The notes below the pieces were generated by a model. The model saw nothing but the letters and a program-made list of their open reading frames with translations, was not told the DNA's origin and made no database searches. From Gluconacetobacter dulcium (GTDB lineage Bacteria; Pseudomonadota; Alphaproteobacteria; Acetobacterales; Acetobacteraceae): a DNA stretch of 64,000 nucleotides. Made by a program: the position numbers and the translations under genes. The number at the start of each line of letters is the position of its first letter. Position 1 is the first letter of the stretch. Where the stretch lies: positions 1 through 64,000 of the forward strand of contig NZ_JABEQN010000008.1 of NCBI RefSeq assembly GCF_014174165.1, in the 5' to 3' direction. Positions 34,931-45,662 of the stretch are shown piece by piece.

Positions 34931-36067
34931 CCGGTTCTGTCCATGCGCGACTGAGGTCATCTCATGCCGCCGCAGACAGAACCGGATCCCGATAATTCTC
35001 CTGCTTCGTCAGCATAGCCCAGACGGTCCGCGCCATCTTGTTTGCCAGGGCGATCGCAACCAGCATACGGGGCTTACGCTCAAGCATCCGCGCGAGCCAC
35101 GTGCCAGGAACAGGTGGCTTGCGGCTCGCCCAGTTCACCCGCGTCATAGCGCCAATAATTAGAAGTCGACGGATGTCGGCTTGACCGGCCTTCGAAATCC
35201 GGCCCAGCCGCTCTTTGCCCCCGGATGAAAACTGCCGGGGAACAAGACCGAGCCATGCGGCGAAATCGCGGCCGCAACGGAAGTTTTTCATAGAAGGAGC
35301 AAACGCTTCGATCGCCAGGGCCGTCAGAGGTCCGACCCCAGGCAGGGATTCCAGGCGCTGTGCGACACCGCTTTCATTCGACAATTCGACCATCGCACGT
35401 GTTTTCTCGGTAATCCGAACCGATTGTTCATCGATCTGGGTCAGGAGATCGCGGCATTCCTCACGGACAACCTCGGGAAGTGACACACTATTATCCTCAA
35501 GGAACTCCTCAATACTACTGAGATGGCCCAGCCCTTTCGGTACGACAAGACCAAACTCGTAGAGTGTCGCTCGCAGGGCGTTGACGAGTTCGGTCCTCTG
35601 ATGGACCAAGCGGTCACGACTGCGAAATAGGACAGCACGCGCCTGCTGCGCCTCCGTCTTCGGCACCACAAAGCGCATCTCCGGCTGCCGTGCCGCGATC
35701 ACAATCGCCTCGGCATCGGCGGCGTCATTCTTCTGGCGTTTGACAAAGGGACGCACGTACTGCGGTGCAATCAGCTTCACCTCATGTCCCAAGTTCGTGA
35801 GCTCTCGCGCCCAGTGATGCGCGCTTCCGCACGCCTCCATCACCACGAGCGCGCGAGGCTGGCTCGCCATGAACTCCAGGAACTGCGGGCGGCGGACTTT
35901 CTTGCGAAACAGCACTTCGCCCACCCGGGACGCAGCGTGAATCTGAAATACGTTCTTTGCCAGATCCACCCCGATCATCGTATCTTTCATTTGCCGTCCT
36001 CTCTTCCGTGGCTGAGTTTCCAACCACCACAGTGGCACATTGCGATGCCGTTCGGGGAGGACGGCAA
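34931..36067 (-). mobile_element. IS110-family insertion sequence (IS1111-like group)
   Basis: The element contains a complete transposase. Inverted arms CCGGTTCTGTC (34931-34941) and GACAGAACCGG (34975-34985) flank the transposase stop. TTGCCGTCCTC (35991-36001) and GAGGACGGCAA (36057-36067) flank the start side, so each end carries a dyad. The outer boundaries are approximate, since IS110 elements lack terminal repeats and make no target duplication. Confidence 0.75.
34962..35990 (-). CDS. IS110-family DEDD transposase
   Basis: The start ATG 35990 gives MKDTMIGVDLAKNVFQIHA, in which D of GVDLAK is the first DEDD acid. FVKRQKNDAADAEAI carries the third and fourth acids. The C-terminal Transposase_20 domain has LESLPGVGPLTALAI and FAAWLGLVPRQFSSGGKERLG. 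The product is 342 residues, full length. It appears intact and is bounded by short dyads. Confidence 0.92.
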   Translation of the reverse strand: MKDTMIGVDLAKNVFQIHAASRVGEVLFRKKVRRPQFLEFMASQPRALVVMEACGSAHHWARELTNLGHEVKLIAPQYVRPFVKRQKNDAADAEAIVIAARQPEMRFVVPKTEAQQARAVLFRSRDRLVHQRTELVNALRATLYEFGLVVPKGLGHLSSIEEFLEDNSVSLPEVVREECRDLLTQIDEQSVRITEKTRAMVELSNESGVAQRLESLPGVGPLTALAIEAFAPSMKNFRCGRDFAAWLGLVPRQFSSGGKERLGRISKAGQADIRRLLIIGAMTRVNWASRKPPVPGTWLARMLERKPRMLVAIALANKMARTVWAMLTKQENYRDPVLSAAA

Positions 36068-36145
36068 CCACCCCATCTGACAACCAGACGGCCGAGAGCA
36101 TATCGTCGAATCTAAACAAAGCGTTTCCGGTTTGCCGCGCTGATT

Positions 36146-37432
36146 TCAGAATCCCAGCACGGCGTCGATGCCGAAGGTGAACTGGCCGGTATTGCGCAGG
36201 TCGTTGAATGGGTGCGTGCCGTTCAACGACCGGTCGAAGCGGATTTCGGGCCGGAGTTCGAACAGCTTGACGGGGTGGCCGAGCGTGGGGTGCCAGGTGG
36301 CGCCCAGTGTCAGAGCCCCATACGTGGTGGCGGGGGCGGACTGGGTGCGGGTGGGCTGGCCGAGCGTGGAGCGCATATAGGCATCGTCGGCGATGAAGGA
36401 TGTGACGAGCAGCCCGGTATCGTCGCGATAAATCTCGCCGCGCGCATTGAGCGTGAGAGAGGAACTGACCTGATAGCTGAGATAGCCGACGGCGCTGTAG
36501 GTGTTGGCGTGCAGTCCTGCGTCGTGCAGCAGGTTGAGTTCCGCGGTCGCGGAGAAGCGGTCGGTGAATTTGAAGGTGCCGCTGAGGTCGTTCCAGAATC
36601 GTTGCGCAGAATTGGCGCGGTTGCCCAGAGCACGCACCGAATCTTCCGGCCCGACGCGCCCCAGATAGGTGACGGACAGCCGGCCGCCGGCCAGACCGGT
36701 TGCCGCGAGGCCGAAATAGCCCGCCGGAGCGTCGTTGTTGTCACCCTTGCCGAACGAGACCTGATTGCCGGTGTCGATGCCGAACAGCGCATCGAGATGG
36801 CTGGTGAGGTGCCACTGGACCATGGCGCCGACATGTTCGAACGGCGTGGAATATTCGGTCGTGTAGGACAGCGTATAGAACGGGCGCAGGGCGGGATCGA
36901 GCGATTCCACCCCCATGGGGGACGAGAGGATGCCGGCCTGGATGTCCAGCCCGTGGCGCATCAGCGGCAGGTGCACGTCGAGATGCGCCTGCGGGATGAT
37001 GAACTGATAGCGGCTGGTGATGGCGCGGTCGGTTATGCCCGCGATGTTGAAGTAACGGCCGTCGGCACCGTAGAGCCCGCGTAATAAGAAACCCACCTGC
37101 ATCTGCTGGACGGTGGGATCGACGGCGCGCGAGACCGTGAGCGTGAGCTGGTCGAGTTGCGCCTGGTTGGCCCGGTCGCCGAAGAACTGGCCGAAATTGA
37201 CGCCGTTGGCGGGGCGCGCGGGGTTGGCGTTGATGCCGCCCTCGACCTGGCCGGCGACGGTGATGCCGTGCAGCCAGTCGGCAGCGTCGTCGGCCAGGGC
37301 AGCATCGGCCAGCGCGGCCTCGGGCAGGACGATGGCCGCCATGACGGCCATGCGGCCGAACCAGCGTGCGGCGGGAGAGTGGGAAGGCGGCCGGGATGAC
37401 GCACTGCCCTGTTCTCTGGTTTCGTTTTTCAT
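36146..37432 (-). CDS. outer-membrane beta-barrel protein (porin-like)
   Basis: The 428-residue product has an N-terminal signal region (RMAVMAAIVLPEAALADAALA). Multiple amphipathic strands with aromatic residues end in GIDAVLGF, a C-terminal phenylalanine typical of outer-membrane barrels. It is divergent from kdpF with about 220 bases between, so it may share regulation with the potassium operon. The family resembles Bbp2-like barrels; substrate unknown. Confidence 0.75.
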   Translation of the reverse strand: MKNETREQGSASSRPPSHSPAARWFGRMAVMAAIVLPEAALADAALADDAADWLHGITVAGQVEGGINANPARPANGVNFGQFFGDRANQAQLDQLTLTVSRAVDPTVQQMQVGFLLRGLYGADGRYFNIAGITDRAITSRYQFIIPQAHLDVHLPLMRHGLDIQAGILSSPMGVESLDPALRPFYTLSYTTEYSTPFEHVGAMVQWHLTSHLDALFGIDTGNQVSFGKGDNNDAPAGYFGLAATGLAGGRLSVTYLGRVGPEDSVRALGNRANSAQRFWNDLSGTFKFTDRFSATAELNLLHDAGLHANTYSAVGYLSYQVSSSLTLNARGEIYRDDTGLLVTSFIADDAYMRSTLGQPTRTQSAPATTYGALTLGATWHPTLGHPVKLFELRPEIRFDRSLNGTHPFNDLRNTGQFTFGIDAVLGF

Positions 37433-37656
37433 GTGTCTTCCACAAGGAGTGTCGGGAATCGCCGCGACGGGATGCGTGGTGGCGATAATGGAAGGCAGCT
37501 AGGCGCAGGTGATGGCGGCCGACAAGGGCGTGCCGAGGCGCCGGCGCGGCTTTGTGCGGAATTCCTATGACTTTCCTATGGGATTGGCGGGTGCCTCCTC
37601 TGTCATCCCTATGCGGTTCGGCGGGATACTTCCGGTGCGTGAAAGGGAGCATTCAC

Positions 37657-37740
37657 ATGCTGGACTGTCTTTACCTTGGCATCGGGCTCGGCGGATTTGT
37701 CGTCTGCATGGGCTACGTGGCCTTCTGTGCGCGGATCTGA
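37657..37740 (+). CDS. 27-aa membrane peptide upstream of kdpF
   Basis: ATG 37657 encodes a single hydrophobic helix (MLDCLYLGIGLGGFVVCMGY) with no other features. AAAGGGAG lies about 8 bases upstream. The stop lies 5 bases before the kdpF start. The location and helix suggest an accessory subunit or leader of the Kdp complex, but function is unknown. Confidence 0.5.
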   Translation: MLDCLYLGIGLGGFVVCMGYVAFCARI

Positions 37741-37745
37741 ACGCC

Positions 37746-37835
37746 ATGACATTCGAACTTGTCCTTGCGGGCGGGGTGACGGTCGGCCTTCTGGCCTATG
37801 TCGCCGCCGTGCTGCTGCATCCTGAAAGGTTCTGA
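37746..37835 (+). CDS. kdpF: KdpF, small stabilising subunit of the K+-ATPase
   Basis: The 29-residue single-helix peptide ([20 protein letters not shown], then VLLHPERF) has the usual KdpF ending. It is 4 bases upstream of kdpA. It stabilises the KdpABC complex in the inner membrane. Confidence 0.85.
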   Translation: MTFELVLAGGVTVGLLAYVAAVLLHPERF

Positions 37836-37839
37836 CGCC

Positions 37840-39546
37840 ATGTCGCTTTCCGGATGGATCACCATCGCGGCGTTTTTCCTGTGCGTCATCGCGATGACGC
37901 GGCCGCTGGGCGGATACCTTCAGCGCGTGCTGGAGGGGCAGGCCCATTTTCTGGGGCGGATCTTCGGCCCGCTGGAACGCGGGCTTTATCGGGTTGCCGG
38001 GATACGCTGGGAGGAGGAACAGTCTTGGATGCAGTATGCCACGGGGGTGGTGCTGTTCTCGGCCGTGTCCTTCGTCGTGGTATATGCGTTGCTGCGCTTT
38101 CAGGTGCTGCTACCGCTGAACCCGGCGGGGTTGGGGCCGGTGGCGCCCGATCTGGCCTACAACACGTCGATCAGTTTCGTGACGAATACCAACTGGCAGA
38201 GCTATGGCGGCGAGACGACGATGAGTCATCTCAGCCAGATGCTGGCGCTCGCGGTGCAGAATTTCGCGTCCGCCGCCGTCGGGATCGCGGTGGCGGCGGC
38301 CGTCATTCGCGGCTTCGCACGACGGGGTGCGGCCACGATCGGCAATGTCTGGACCGATCTGGTGCGGGTGACGCTGTATGTGCTGCTGCCGATTTCGGTT
38401 GTCGTGGCCGTGTTTTTCGTCTGGCAGGGGGTGCCGCAGACCCTGCATGGATCGGTGGAGGTGACGACGCTGGAAGGCGCGCGCCAGACGATCGCGCTGG
38501 GACCGGTGGCGACACAGGAAGCCATCAAGATGCTCGGCACCAATGGCGGCGGCTTCTTCAATACCAACTCGGCCCATCCGTTTGAAAACCCCACGGCGTT
38601 GAGCAATTTCGTTCAGGTGCTGTGCATTTTCGCGCTTGGTGCGGCGCTGACCAACCTGTTCGGCCGTATGGTCGGGCGTGAGCGCGAGGGGTGGGCCATC
38701 TTCTCGGCCATGGCGCTGCTGTTCCTGATCGGCGTGGGTGTGACCTATTGGGCGGAGGCGCATGCCAACCCGGCCATCGCGGCGCTGGGCGTGGACCCGA
38801 CGCTGGGCAACATGGAAGGGAAGGAAACGCGCTTCGGTATCGCCGCGTCGGCGCTGTTCGCGACGGTGACCACCGATGCCTCGTGCGGCGCGGTGAATGC
38901 GATGCATGAAAGCTTCCTGCCGCTGGGAGGCATGGTGCCGCTGGTCAACATGATGCTGGGCGAGGTCATTTTCGGCGGGGTCGGCTCGGGGCTGTATGGT
39001 TTCCTGCTGTTTGCCGTCATCGCCGTGTTCATGGCCGGGCTGATGGTGGGCCGCACGCCGGAATATCTGGGCAAGAAGATCGAGGCGCGCGAAGTCAAGA
39101 TGACGATGCTGGCGGTGCTGTGCCTGCCGCTGGCCATGCTGGGCTTTACCGCGATCGGGGTGGTGACGGGGCCTGGACTGTCGGCACTGTCGGCCGGCGG
39201 TCCGCATGGCTTTACAGAGGCGCTGTATGCCTACAGTTCGGCGGCGGCCAATAACGGCAGCGCCTTCGGCGGGTTGACCGCCAATCCGTTCTGGAACCTG
39301 ACGCTGGGCATCGGCATGGTAGTGGGGCGCTTCTTCGTCATCATTCCCGTGCTCGCCATTGCCGGCGCGATGGCAGCGAAGAAGGTGGCACCGGCCACCT
39401 CCGGCACCTTTCCGACCGATAACGGCCTGTTCATCGCGCTGGTCGGCGGTGTGATCGTGATTGTCGGCGGCCTGACCTTCCTGCCCGCGCTCGCGCTCGG
39501 CCCCATCGTCGAGCATCTGGCGATGCTGCGCGGCACCCTGTTCTGA
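37840..39546 (+). CDS. kdpA: KdpA, potassium-translocating subunit
   Basis: The 568-residue product has about ten membrane helices. The selectivity-filter loops are conserved: [50 protein letters not shown] and [18 protein letters not shown]. The length is normal. It binds and transports K+ within KdpFABC. The start ATG 37840 is 4 bases after kdpF. Confidence 0.97.
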   Translation: MSLSGWITIAAFFLCVIAMTRPLGGYLQRVLEGQAHFLGRIFGPLERGLYRVAGIRWEEEQSWMQYATGVVLFSAVSFVVVYALLRFQVLLPLNPAGLGPVAPDLAYNTSISFVTNTNWQSYGGETTMSHLSQMLALAVQNFASAAVGIAVAAAVIRGFARRGAATIGNVWTDLVRVTLYVLLPISVVVAVFFVWQGVPQTLHGSVEVTTLEGARQTIALGPVATQEAIKMLGTNGGGFFNTNSAHPFENPTALSNFVQVLCIFALGAALTNLFGRMVGREREGWAIFSAMALLFLIGVGVTYWAEAHANPAIAALGVDPTLGNMEGKETRFGIAASALFATVTTDASCGAVNAMHESFLPLGGMVPLVNMMLGEVIFGGVGSGLYGFLLFAVIAVFMAGLMVGRTPEYLGKKIEAREVKMTMLAVLCLPLAMLGFTAIGVVTGPGLSALSAGGPHGFTEALYAYSSAAANNGSAFGGLTANPFWNLTLGIGMVVGRFFVIIPVLAIAGAMAAKKVAPATSGTFPTDNGLFIALVGGVIVIVGGLTFLPALALGPIVEHLAMLRGTLF

Positions 39547-39560
39547 GAGGCGGATCCTCC

Positions 39561-41636
39561 ATGACACGTCAATCTTCCCGTTCTTCGGCAACGGGCGGCC
39601 TTCTTCGGGCGGATCTGCTTCTGCCTGCAATCGTCGATAGTTTTCGTAAGCTCGATCCTCGCGTCATGTGGCGCAATCCGGTGATGTTCGTGGTCGAGAT
39701 CGTCACGATCCTGACCACGGTGCTGCTGGTGCGCGACCTGGCGACCGGTCAGGCGCATACGGGCTTCGCCATCCAGATCAATCTCTGGTTGTGGTTTACG
39801 CTGCTGTTCGCGAATTTCGCCGAGGCGGTGGCCGAGGGGCGCGGCAAGGCGCAGGCCGACAGCCTGCGGCGGACCCGCACGGAGACGCTGGGCAAGCGGC
39901 TGCTGGCCGACGATGCGGGGTTCTATGCCCGCACGGGTCTCTACCAGCCGATTCCGGCGCCGGAATTGGTGGTGGGCGATGTGGTGCTGGTCGAGGCCGG
40001 GGATCATATTCCCAGCGACGGCGAGGTGATCGACGGCATCGCGTCGGTCGATGAATCCGCCATCACCGGAGAATCGGCGCCTGTGATCCGCGAGAGCGGG
40101 GGCGACCGGTCGGCGGTGACGGGGGGCACGCGCGTTCTGTCGGACTGGATCATCGTGCGCATCACGGCTGCCCAGGGTTCGACCTTTCTCGATCGCATGA
40201 TCGCGCTGGTCGAGGGCGCGCAGCGGCAGAAGACGCCCAACGAGATCGCGCTGACGATCCTGCTGGCGGGCATGACGCTGATCTTCATCTTCGCCGTCGC
40301 GACCATTCCCAGCTTCGTGCGCTATGCGGGCGGGCATATCGGCGTGCTGATCCTGGTGGCGCTGTTCGTGACGCTGATCCCGACCACCATCGGCGCGCTG
40401 CTGTCGGCGATCGGCATAGCGGGCATGGACCGGCTGATCCGCTTCAACGTGCTGGCCATGTCGGGCCGGGCGGTGGAGGCGGCGGGGGATGTCGATACGC
40501 TGCTGCTGGACAAGACGGGGACCATCACGATCGGCGACCGGCAGGCCTCGCGCTTCGCCCCGGTGTCGGGGGTGAGCGAGCAGCATTTGGCCGATGCGGC
40601 GCAACTGGCATCGCTTGCCGACGAGACGCCGGAAGGGCGCTCGATCGTCGTGCTGGCCAAGGAGCAGTTCGCGATACGCGGGCGGGAGATGCATGCGCTG
40701 GGTGCCGTCTTCGTGCCCTTTACCGCCCAGACGCGCATGAGCGGTGTGGATATCGGCCCGCGCCGCATCCGCAAGGGGGCGGTGGACAGCGTGCTGGCCG
40801 CAGTGGGTGCGGGGGCCGCCGGAGCGGGGGAGGTGCGGGCGATCGCTGATGATATCGCCCGCCAGGGCGGCACGCCGTTGGCGGTGGCCGATGACGGGCG
40901 CCTGCTGGGCGTGGTGCATCTGAAGGACGTGGTGAAGGGCGGCATCCGCGAACGCTTCGCCGAACTGCGCCGGATGGGCATCCGCACCGTCATGATCACC
41001 GGCGACAATCCGCTGACGGCGGCGGCGATCGCGGCGGAAAGCGGGGTGGATGATTTTCTGGCCCAGGCGACCCCGGAGGCGAAGCTGGATCTGATCCGCC
41101 GGGAGCAGGCCCAGGGCAAGCTGGTCGCCATGTGCGGCGACGGGACCAACGATGCGCCGGCCCTGGCGCAGGCCGATGTGGGCGTGGCCATGAATACCGG
41201 CACGGTCGCGGCGCGCGAGGCGGGCAACATGGTCGATCTGGACAGCGATCCGACCAAGCTGATCGAGATCGTGGGCATCGGCAAGCAGTTGCTGATGACG
41301 CGCGGCGCGCTGACGACGTTTTCGATCGCCAATGACGTGGCGAAATATTTCGCGATCATTCCAGCGATGTTCGTCGGCTTCTATCCGCAGTTGGGGACGC
41401 TGAACCTCATGCATCTGGCCACGCCGGAGAGTGCCGTGCTCTCGGCCGTGATCTTCAACGCGCTGATCATCATCGTGCTGATCCCGCTGGCGTTGAAGGG
41501 CGTGCGTTATCGCCCGGTGGGGGCGGCGGTGCTGCTGCGGCGCAACCTGCTGATCTACGGGGTGGGCGGGCTGCTGGTTCCGTTCGCCGGTATCAAACTG
41601 ATCGACATGCTCGTGACGAGCATCGGCCTGGCCTGA
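39561..41636 (+). CDS. kdpB: KdpB, P-type ATPase catalytic subunit
   Basis: The 691-residue product has the TGES actuator ([16 protein letters not shown]), phosphorylation site [13 protein letters not shown], hinge [14 protein letters not shown] and membrane helices at the ends. It hydrolyses ATP to drive K+ uptake through KdpA. It lies 14 bases after kdpA and 11 bases before kdpC. Confidence 0.98.
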   Translation: MTRQSSRSSATGGLLRADLLLPAIVDSFRKLDPRVMWRNPVMFVVEIVTILTTVLLVRDLATGQAHTGFAIQINLWLWFTLLFANFAEAVAEGRGKAQADSLRRTRTETLGKRLLADDAGFYARTGLYQPIPAPELVVGDVVLVEAGDHIPSDGEVIDGIASVDESAITGESAPVIRESGGDRSAVTGGTRVLSDWIIVRITAAQGSTFLDRMIALVEGAQRQKTPNEIALTILLAGMTLIFIFAVATIPSFVRYAGGHIGVLILVALFVTLIPTTIGALLSAIGIAGMDRLIRFNVLAMSGRAVEAAGDVDTLLLDKTGTITIGDRQASRFAPVSGVSEQHLADAAQLASLADETPEGRSIVVLAKEQFAIRGREMHALGAVFVPFTAQTRMSGVDIGPRRIRKGAVDSVLAAVGAGAAGAGEVRAIADDIARQGGTPLAVADDGRLLGVVHLKDVVKGGIRERFAELRRMGIRTVMITGDNPLTAAAIAAESGVDDFLAQATPEAKLDLIRREQAQGKLVAMCGDGTNDAPALAQADVGVAMNTGTVAAREAGNMVDLDSDPTKLIEIVGIGKQLLMTRGALTTFSIANDVAKYFAIIPAMFVGFYPQLGTLNLMHLATPESAVLSAVIFNALIIIVLIPLALKGVRYRPVGAAVLLRRNLLIYGVGGLLVPFAGIKLIDMLVTSIGLA

Positions 41637-41647
41637 GGAGGTCCATC

Positions 41648-42268
41648 ATGACGATCGTGCGCACCATACGGCCCGCGCTGGTGGTTTTTCTGTTCCTGTC
41701 GGTTGTGACGGGCATAGTGTATCCGCTGGCGATGACGGGGGTGGCCGGATATGTGCTGCCGCGCCAGGCGGGGGGCAGTCTGGTGATGAAGGGGGACAGG
41801 CTGGTGGGGTCCACGCTGATCGGCCAGGATTTTGCCGATGCGCGCTATTTCCACGGCCGTCCCTCGGTGACCGTGGGGCCGGACCCGGCCGATCCGTCGA
41901 AGACGGTGGCGCAGCCCTATAATGCGGCGGCTTCGATGGCGTCCAATGCCGGGCCGACATCGCGGGCGCTGGTGGAGCGGGTGGCGGCGGCGGTTTCGCG
42001 GCTGAAAGCCGACAATCCGGAAGCGGTGCTGGCGGGATTGCCGGTGCCGATGGATCTGGTGACGAGTTCGGGCAGCGGGCTCGATCCCGATATCTCGCCG
42101 CAGGGCGCGCTGTTTCAGGTCGCGCGGGTGGCGCGGGTGCGGCACCTGCGCGAGGAGACGGTGCGGGCGCTGGTGGACCGCATGGTCGAACGCCCGCTGA
42201 TGGGCTGGCTGGGCGAGCCGCGCGTGAACGTGCTGGAACTGAACCTGGCCCTCGATACGTTGCATTGA
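41648..42268 (+). CDS. kdpC: KdpC, K+-ATPase accessory subunit
   Basis: The 206-residue product has one N-terminal membrane helix (ALVVFLFLSVVTGIVYPLA), then YFHGRPS and a C-terminal VNVLELNLAL. LVTSSGSGLDPDISPQGALF is the family hallmark. It increases the K+ affinity of the complex. Confidence 0.97.
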   Translation: MTIVRTIRPALVVFLFLSVVTGIVYPLAMTGVAGYVLPRQAGGSLVMKGDRLVGSTLIGQDFADARYFHGRPSVTVGPDPADPSKTVAQPYNAAASMASNAGPTSRALVERVAAAVSRLKADNPEAVLAGLPVPMDLVTSSGSGLDPDISPQGALFQVARVARVRHLREETVRALVDRMVERPLMGWLGEPRVNVLELNLALDTLH

Positions 42269-42276
42269 GCTGAACG

Positions 42277-44964
42277 ATGGACACGCGCCCCGATCGCCCC
42301 GACCCTGATGCTTTGCTGCGCCGTACGGAAAAGGAGGACGCGGCGCGTGCCAGGGGGCGGCTGAAGATCTTTCTCGGCGCGGCACCGGGTGTTGGCAAGA
42401 CGTTCGAGATGCTGACGACGGGCCACCAGTTGCTGCGCGACGGGGTGGACCTGGTCGCCGGGGTGGTGGAAACGCATGGGCGGGCGGAGACGGCCGCGCT
42501 GCTGGACGGCCTGGAGGTGGTACCGGGCCGGGCGATCGCCTATCGCGGGCGGACGGTGTGGGAGATGGACCTGGATGCGATCCTGGCCTGTCATCCGCGC
42601 GTGGTGCTGGTGGACGAACTGGCGCATACCAACGTCCCCGGCTCGCGGCACCCGAAACGCTGGATGGATGTCGAGGAACTGCTGGCCGCCGGAATCGACG
42701 TGCTGACGACGGTCAACATCCAGCATCTGGAAAGCCTGAACGACGTCGTGGCCGCCATTACCCGCGTGCGGGTGCGCGAGACGGTGCCGGACAGCGTGAT
42801 CGACGGCGCCGACGAGGTGGAACTGGTCGATCTGACGCCCAACGACCTGTTGCAGCGCATGCGCGACGGCAAGATCTATGCCGAGCAGACGGCCCGGCGG
42901 GCGATGCTGCATTATTTCTCGCCCGGCAACCTGACGGCCCTGCGCGAACTGGCGCTGCGCCAGACCGCGCAGCAGGTGGATGCGCAACTGGTCGACCACA
43001 TGAAGGCCAATGCCATTTCCGGCCCCTGGGCGGCGGGGGAGCGGATATTGGTCTGCCTGACGTTGCAGGACCATGATGCCAGCCTGCTGCGCTATGCGCG
43101 GCGGCTGGCCGACCGGCTGCATGCGCCCTGGATCGTGCTGCATGTCGAGACCAGCCGCGACCTGACGTCGGACGCACGGACGCGTATGGCCACGCAGATG
43201 CATCTGGCGCAGTCGCTGGGCGCGGAGACCGTGACCATCCCTGGCCAGGATGTGGCGCTGGATGCGCTGGCCTATGCCCGCGCGCAGAACGTGACGCAGA
43301 TCGTGGCGGCGCACCCTGCCGGCAGGGGCTGGGGCGGGCGGCTGCGCCAGTGGTTCGGCCGGGCGACGACCGAGCGGCTGATCCAGTGGGCGGACGGGTT
43401 TCCGGTGCATGTGGTGCCGCGATCGGAAGCTGGCGAGCCCGATCTGGCCGGGGCGCCCCCGGCGCGGGCGCGGCGTGTTGGCCCCTATCTGGCCAGCACG
43501 CTGATCGTGGCCTGCGCACTGGCGGTGGCGCTGCTGCTGCGGCAGGGGTTTGCGGTCAGCAATGTGTCGCTGGCGTTTCTGACCGCGATCCTGGGTGCGG
43601 CGGTGGCCTACGGGCTGGGGCCGTCGCTGTGGGCGTCGGTCCTGGGGATGCTGTGCTTCAATTTCTTCTTTCTGCCGCCGCTCTACACTTTGACGATCGC
43701 GGCGCCGGACAATGTGGTGGCGCTGTTCTTCTTCTTCGCCACGGCGGTGATTGCCAGCAATCTGGGCGCGCGGGTGCGCAATCAGGCGGTGGTGGCGCGG
43801 CATCGGGCCGAGATCACGCAATCGCTCTATCTGTTCAGCCGGACGCTGGCGGGGATCGGGACGCTGGACGATCTGCTGTGGGGGGCCAGCCATCAGATCG
43901 CCACCGTGCTGGACCGCAAGGTGGTGATGCTGCTGCCTGTGGACGGGCGGCTGTCGGTGCAGGCGTCGTACAATTCCGGACAGCGGATCGGCGAGGAGGA
44001 TCTGGCGGCGGCGACCTGGGCGTGGAAGCATGACAAGGTGGCCGGCCGGGGTTCGGACAACCTGCCGGGCACGCGCTGGCTGTTCCTTCCGATGCGGACC
44101 GGGCGCGGGCCGGTCGCGGTGATCGGGCTGGATACGGACCGCGACGGGCCGATCCTGGATGCCGAGCAGCAGCGCCTGCTGGATGCGCTGGCCGACCAGA
44201 CGGCATCGGCCGTCGAGCGGATCACGCTGGCCCGGGACCTGGACCAGGCGCGGCTGAATGCGGAAACCGACAAGCTGCGGGGAGCGCTGCTGACCTCGAT
44301 CTCCCACGATCTGCGTACGCCACTGTCGGCGATCCTGGGGGCGGCGTCGAGCCTGGACAGTTACGGCGATACGATGGGGCCGGAGGACCGGCACGACCTT
44401 CTGGCGACCATTCGCGACGAGGCCGAACGGCTGAACCGGTTCGTCGCTAACCTACTGGACATGACGCGGCTGGAGGCCGGAGCGCTGCGGCCCCGCCGGG
44501 AGCCGGTCGATGTGGCGGAAATCGTGGCGAGCGCGCTGGGGCGGGCGGCGCGTATCCTGGCCGATCACCGCGTTGAACTGGAGATGGAACCCGAACTGCC
44601 GATGCCGCTGCTGGATGACGTGCTGCTGGAGCAGGCCCTGTTCAATGTGCTGGACAATGCCGGAAAGCACACGGCGGCGGGCACGCGGATCGTGATCCGG
44701 GCGGCGTTGCGGCCGGAAGGGCTGGTGCTGGAGGTGCTGGATGAGGGGAGCGGGCTGGCCGTGGAGGACACCGAGCAGGTGTTCGGCAAGTTCCAGCGCT
44801 TTCTTTCCGCCGATCGCGCGCGGGCCGGGACCGGGCTGGGGCTGGCCATTGCGCGTGGGTTCGTCGAGGCCATGGGCGGCACGATCGTTGCACGAAACCG
44901 GCGCGACCGGCAGGGTGCGGTCTTTGTCATGACCTTTCCGTTGGAGGCGAGGGGAGCGGTGTGA
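42277..44964 (+). CDS. kdpD: KdpD, osmosensitive K+ channel sensor kinase
   Basis: The 895-residue product has the N-terminal KdpD domain with Walker A GAAPGVGKTFEML and ELAHTNVPGSRHPKRW (residues ~20-230), a universal stress protein-like domain (~250-370), four membrane helices (~395-500), GAF (~520-650), HisKA with SISHDLRTPLSAILGA (~670) and a HATPase domain ending GTGLGLAIARGFVEAMGG. It senses K+ limitation and phosphorylates KdpE. It overlaps kdpE by 4 bases. Confidence 0.97.
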   Translation: MDTRPDRPDPDALLRRTEKEDAARARGRLKIFLGAAPGVGKTFEMLTTGHQLLRDGVDLVAGVVETHGRAETAALLDGLEVVPGRAIAYRGRTVWEMDLDAILACHPRVVLVDELAHTNVPGSRHPKRWMDVEELLAAGIDVLTTVNIQHLESLNDVVAAITRVRVRETVPDSVIDGADEVELVDLTPNDLLQRMRDGKIYAEQTARRAMLHYFSPGNLTALRELALRQTAQQVDAQLVDHMKANAISGPWAAGERILVCLTLQDHDASLLRYARRLADRLHAPWIVLHVETSRDLTSDARTRMATQMHLAQSLGAETVTIPGQDVALDALAYARAQNVTQIVAAHPAGRGWGGRLRQWFGRATTERLIQWADGFPVHVVPRSEAGEPDLAGAPPARARRVGPYLASTLIVACALAVALLLRQGFAVSNVSLAFLTAILGAAVAYGLGPSLWASVLGMLCFNFFFLPPLYTLTIAAPDNVVALFFFFATAVIASNLGARVRNQAVVARHRAEITQSLYLFSRTLAGIGTLDDLLWGASHQIATVLDRKVVMLLPVDGRLSVQASYNSGQRIGEEDLAAATWAWKHDKVAGRGSDNLPGTRWLFLPMRTGRGPVAVIGLDTDRDGPILDAEQQRLLDALADQTASAVERITLARDLDQARLNAETDKLRGALLTSISHDLRTPLSAILGAASSLDSYGDTMGPEDRHDLLATIRDEAERLNRFVANLLDMTRLEAGALRPRREPVDVAEIVASALGRAARILADHRVELEMEPELPMPLLDDVLLEQALFNVLDNAGKHTAAGTRIVIRAALRPEGLVLEVLDEGSGLAVEDTEQVFGKFQRFLSADRARAGTGLGLAIARGFVEAMGGTIVARNRRDRQGAVFVMTFPLEARGAV

Positions 44965-45650
44965 GCGATCCGTGCGTACTGATCGTCGATGACGAGCCGG
45001 CTATCCGGCGCCTGCTGCGGACGACGCTGGGCAGCCAGTCCTGGCGGACGCTGGAGGCGGCGACCGGTGCCGCCGCGCTGCGGATGGCCGTGGAGGAGCA
45101 TCCCGATATCGTGCTGCTGGATCTGGGATTGCCGGACCTGGACGGTGCCGAGGTGCTGCGGCGCATGCGCGCGGACAGGCCGGATCTGCCGGTCGTCATC
45201 CTGTCGGTGCGTGACGACGAGCGCGGCAAGGTGGCCGCGCTGGAAGCGGGCGCGGACGATTACGTGACCAAGCCGTTCAGCATGGCGGAACTGATCGCCC
45301 GGCTGCGCAATGCGATGCGGCATGCGTTGCAGCAGCAGGGTACCGTGCCGGTCTTCGTCTCGGCCGATCTGCGCGTCGATCTGGTGCGGCGGCAGGTCTT
45401 TCGGGGGGAGGAGGAAATCCGGCTGTCGCCGCGCGAGTGGGATATCCTGCGGATGCTGGTGCAGTATGCTGGTCGTGTCCTGACGCATCAGACCATCATG
45501 GGCCAGCTCTGGGGGGCCAGTGGCGATGTGCAGCAACTGCGCGTCTATATCCGCCAGATCAGGCAGAAGATCGAAAACGATCCGGAGCGGCCACGGCATA
45601 TCGTGACCGAAACGGGCGTGGGGTACCGGCTGGTGCAGTCACAGGGGTGA
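44961..45650 (+). CDS. kdpE: KdpE, OmpR-family response regulator
   Basis: The 229-residue product has a receiver domain with DDEP at the start, phosphoacceptor D in LLDLGLPDLDG and K in YVTKPFS. The C-terminal winged helix has LSPREWDILRMLVQYAG and HIVTETGVGYRL. It activates kdpFABC transcription when phosphorylated by KdpD. Confidence 0.97.
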   Translation: MSDPCVLIVDDEPAIRRLLRTTLGSQSWRTLEAATGAAALRMAVEEHPDIVLLDLGLPDLDGAEVLRRMRADRPDLPVVILSVRDDERGKVAALEAGADDYVTKPFSMAELIARLRNAMRHALQQQGTVPVFVSADLRVDLVRRQVFRGEEEIRLSPREWDILRMLVQYAGRVLTHQTIMGQLWGASGDVQQLRVYIRQIRQKIENDPERPRHIVTETGVGYRLVQSQG

Positions 45651-45662
45651 CGGCACCGGCCG

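Noticed and set aside
39231-41414. 727-codon minus-strand open frame
   Set aside because: It is antisense to kdpA/kdpB, with His/Arg/Gln-rich composition typical of shadow frames in GC-rich DNA.
42115-44394. 759-codon minus-strand open frame
   Set aside because: It is antisense to kdpC/kdpD, which carry all family motifs.
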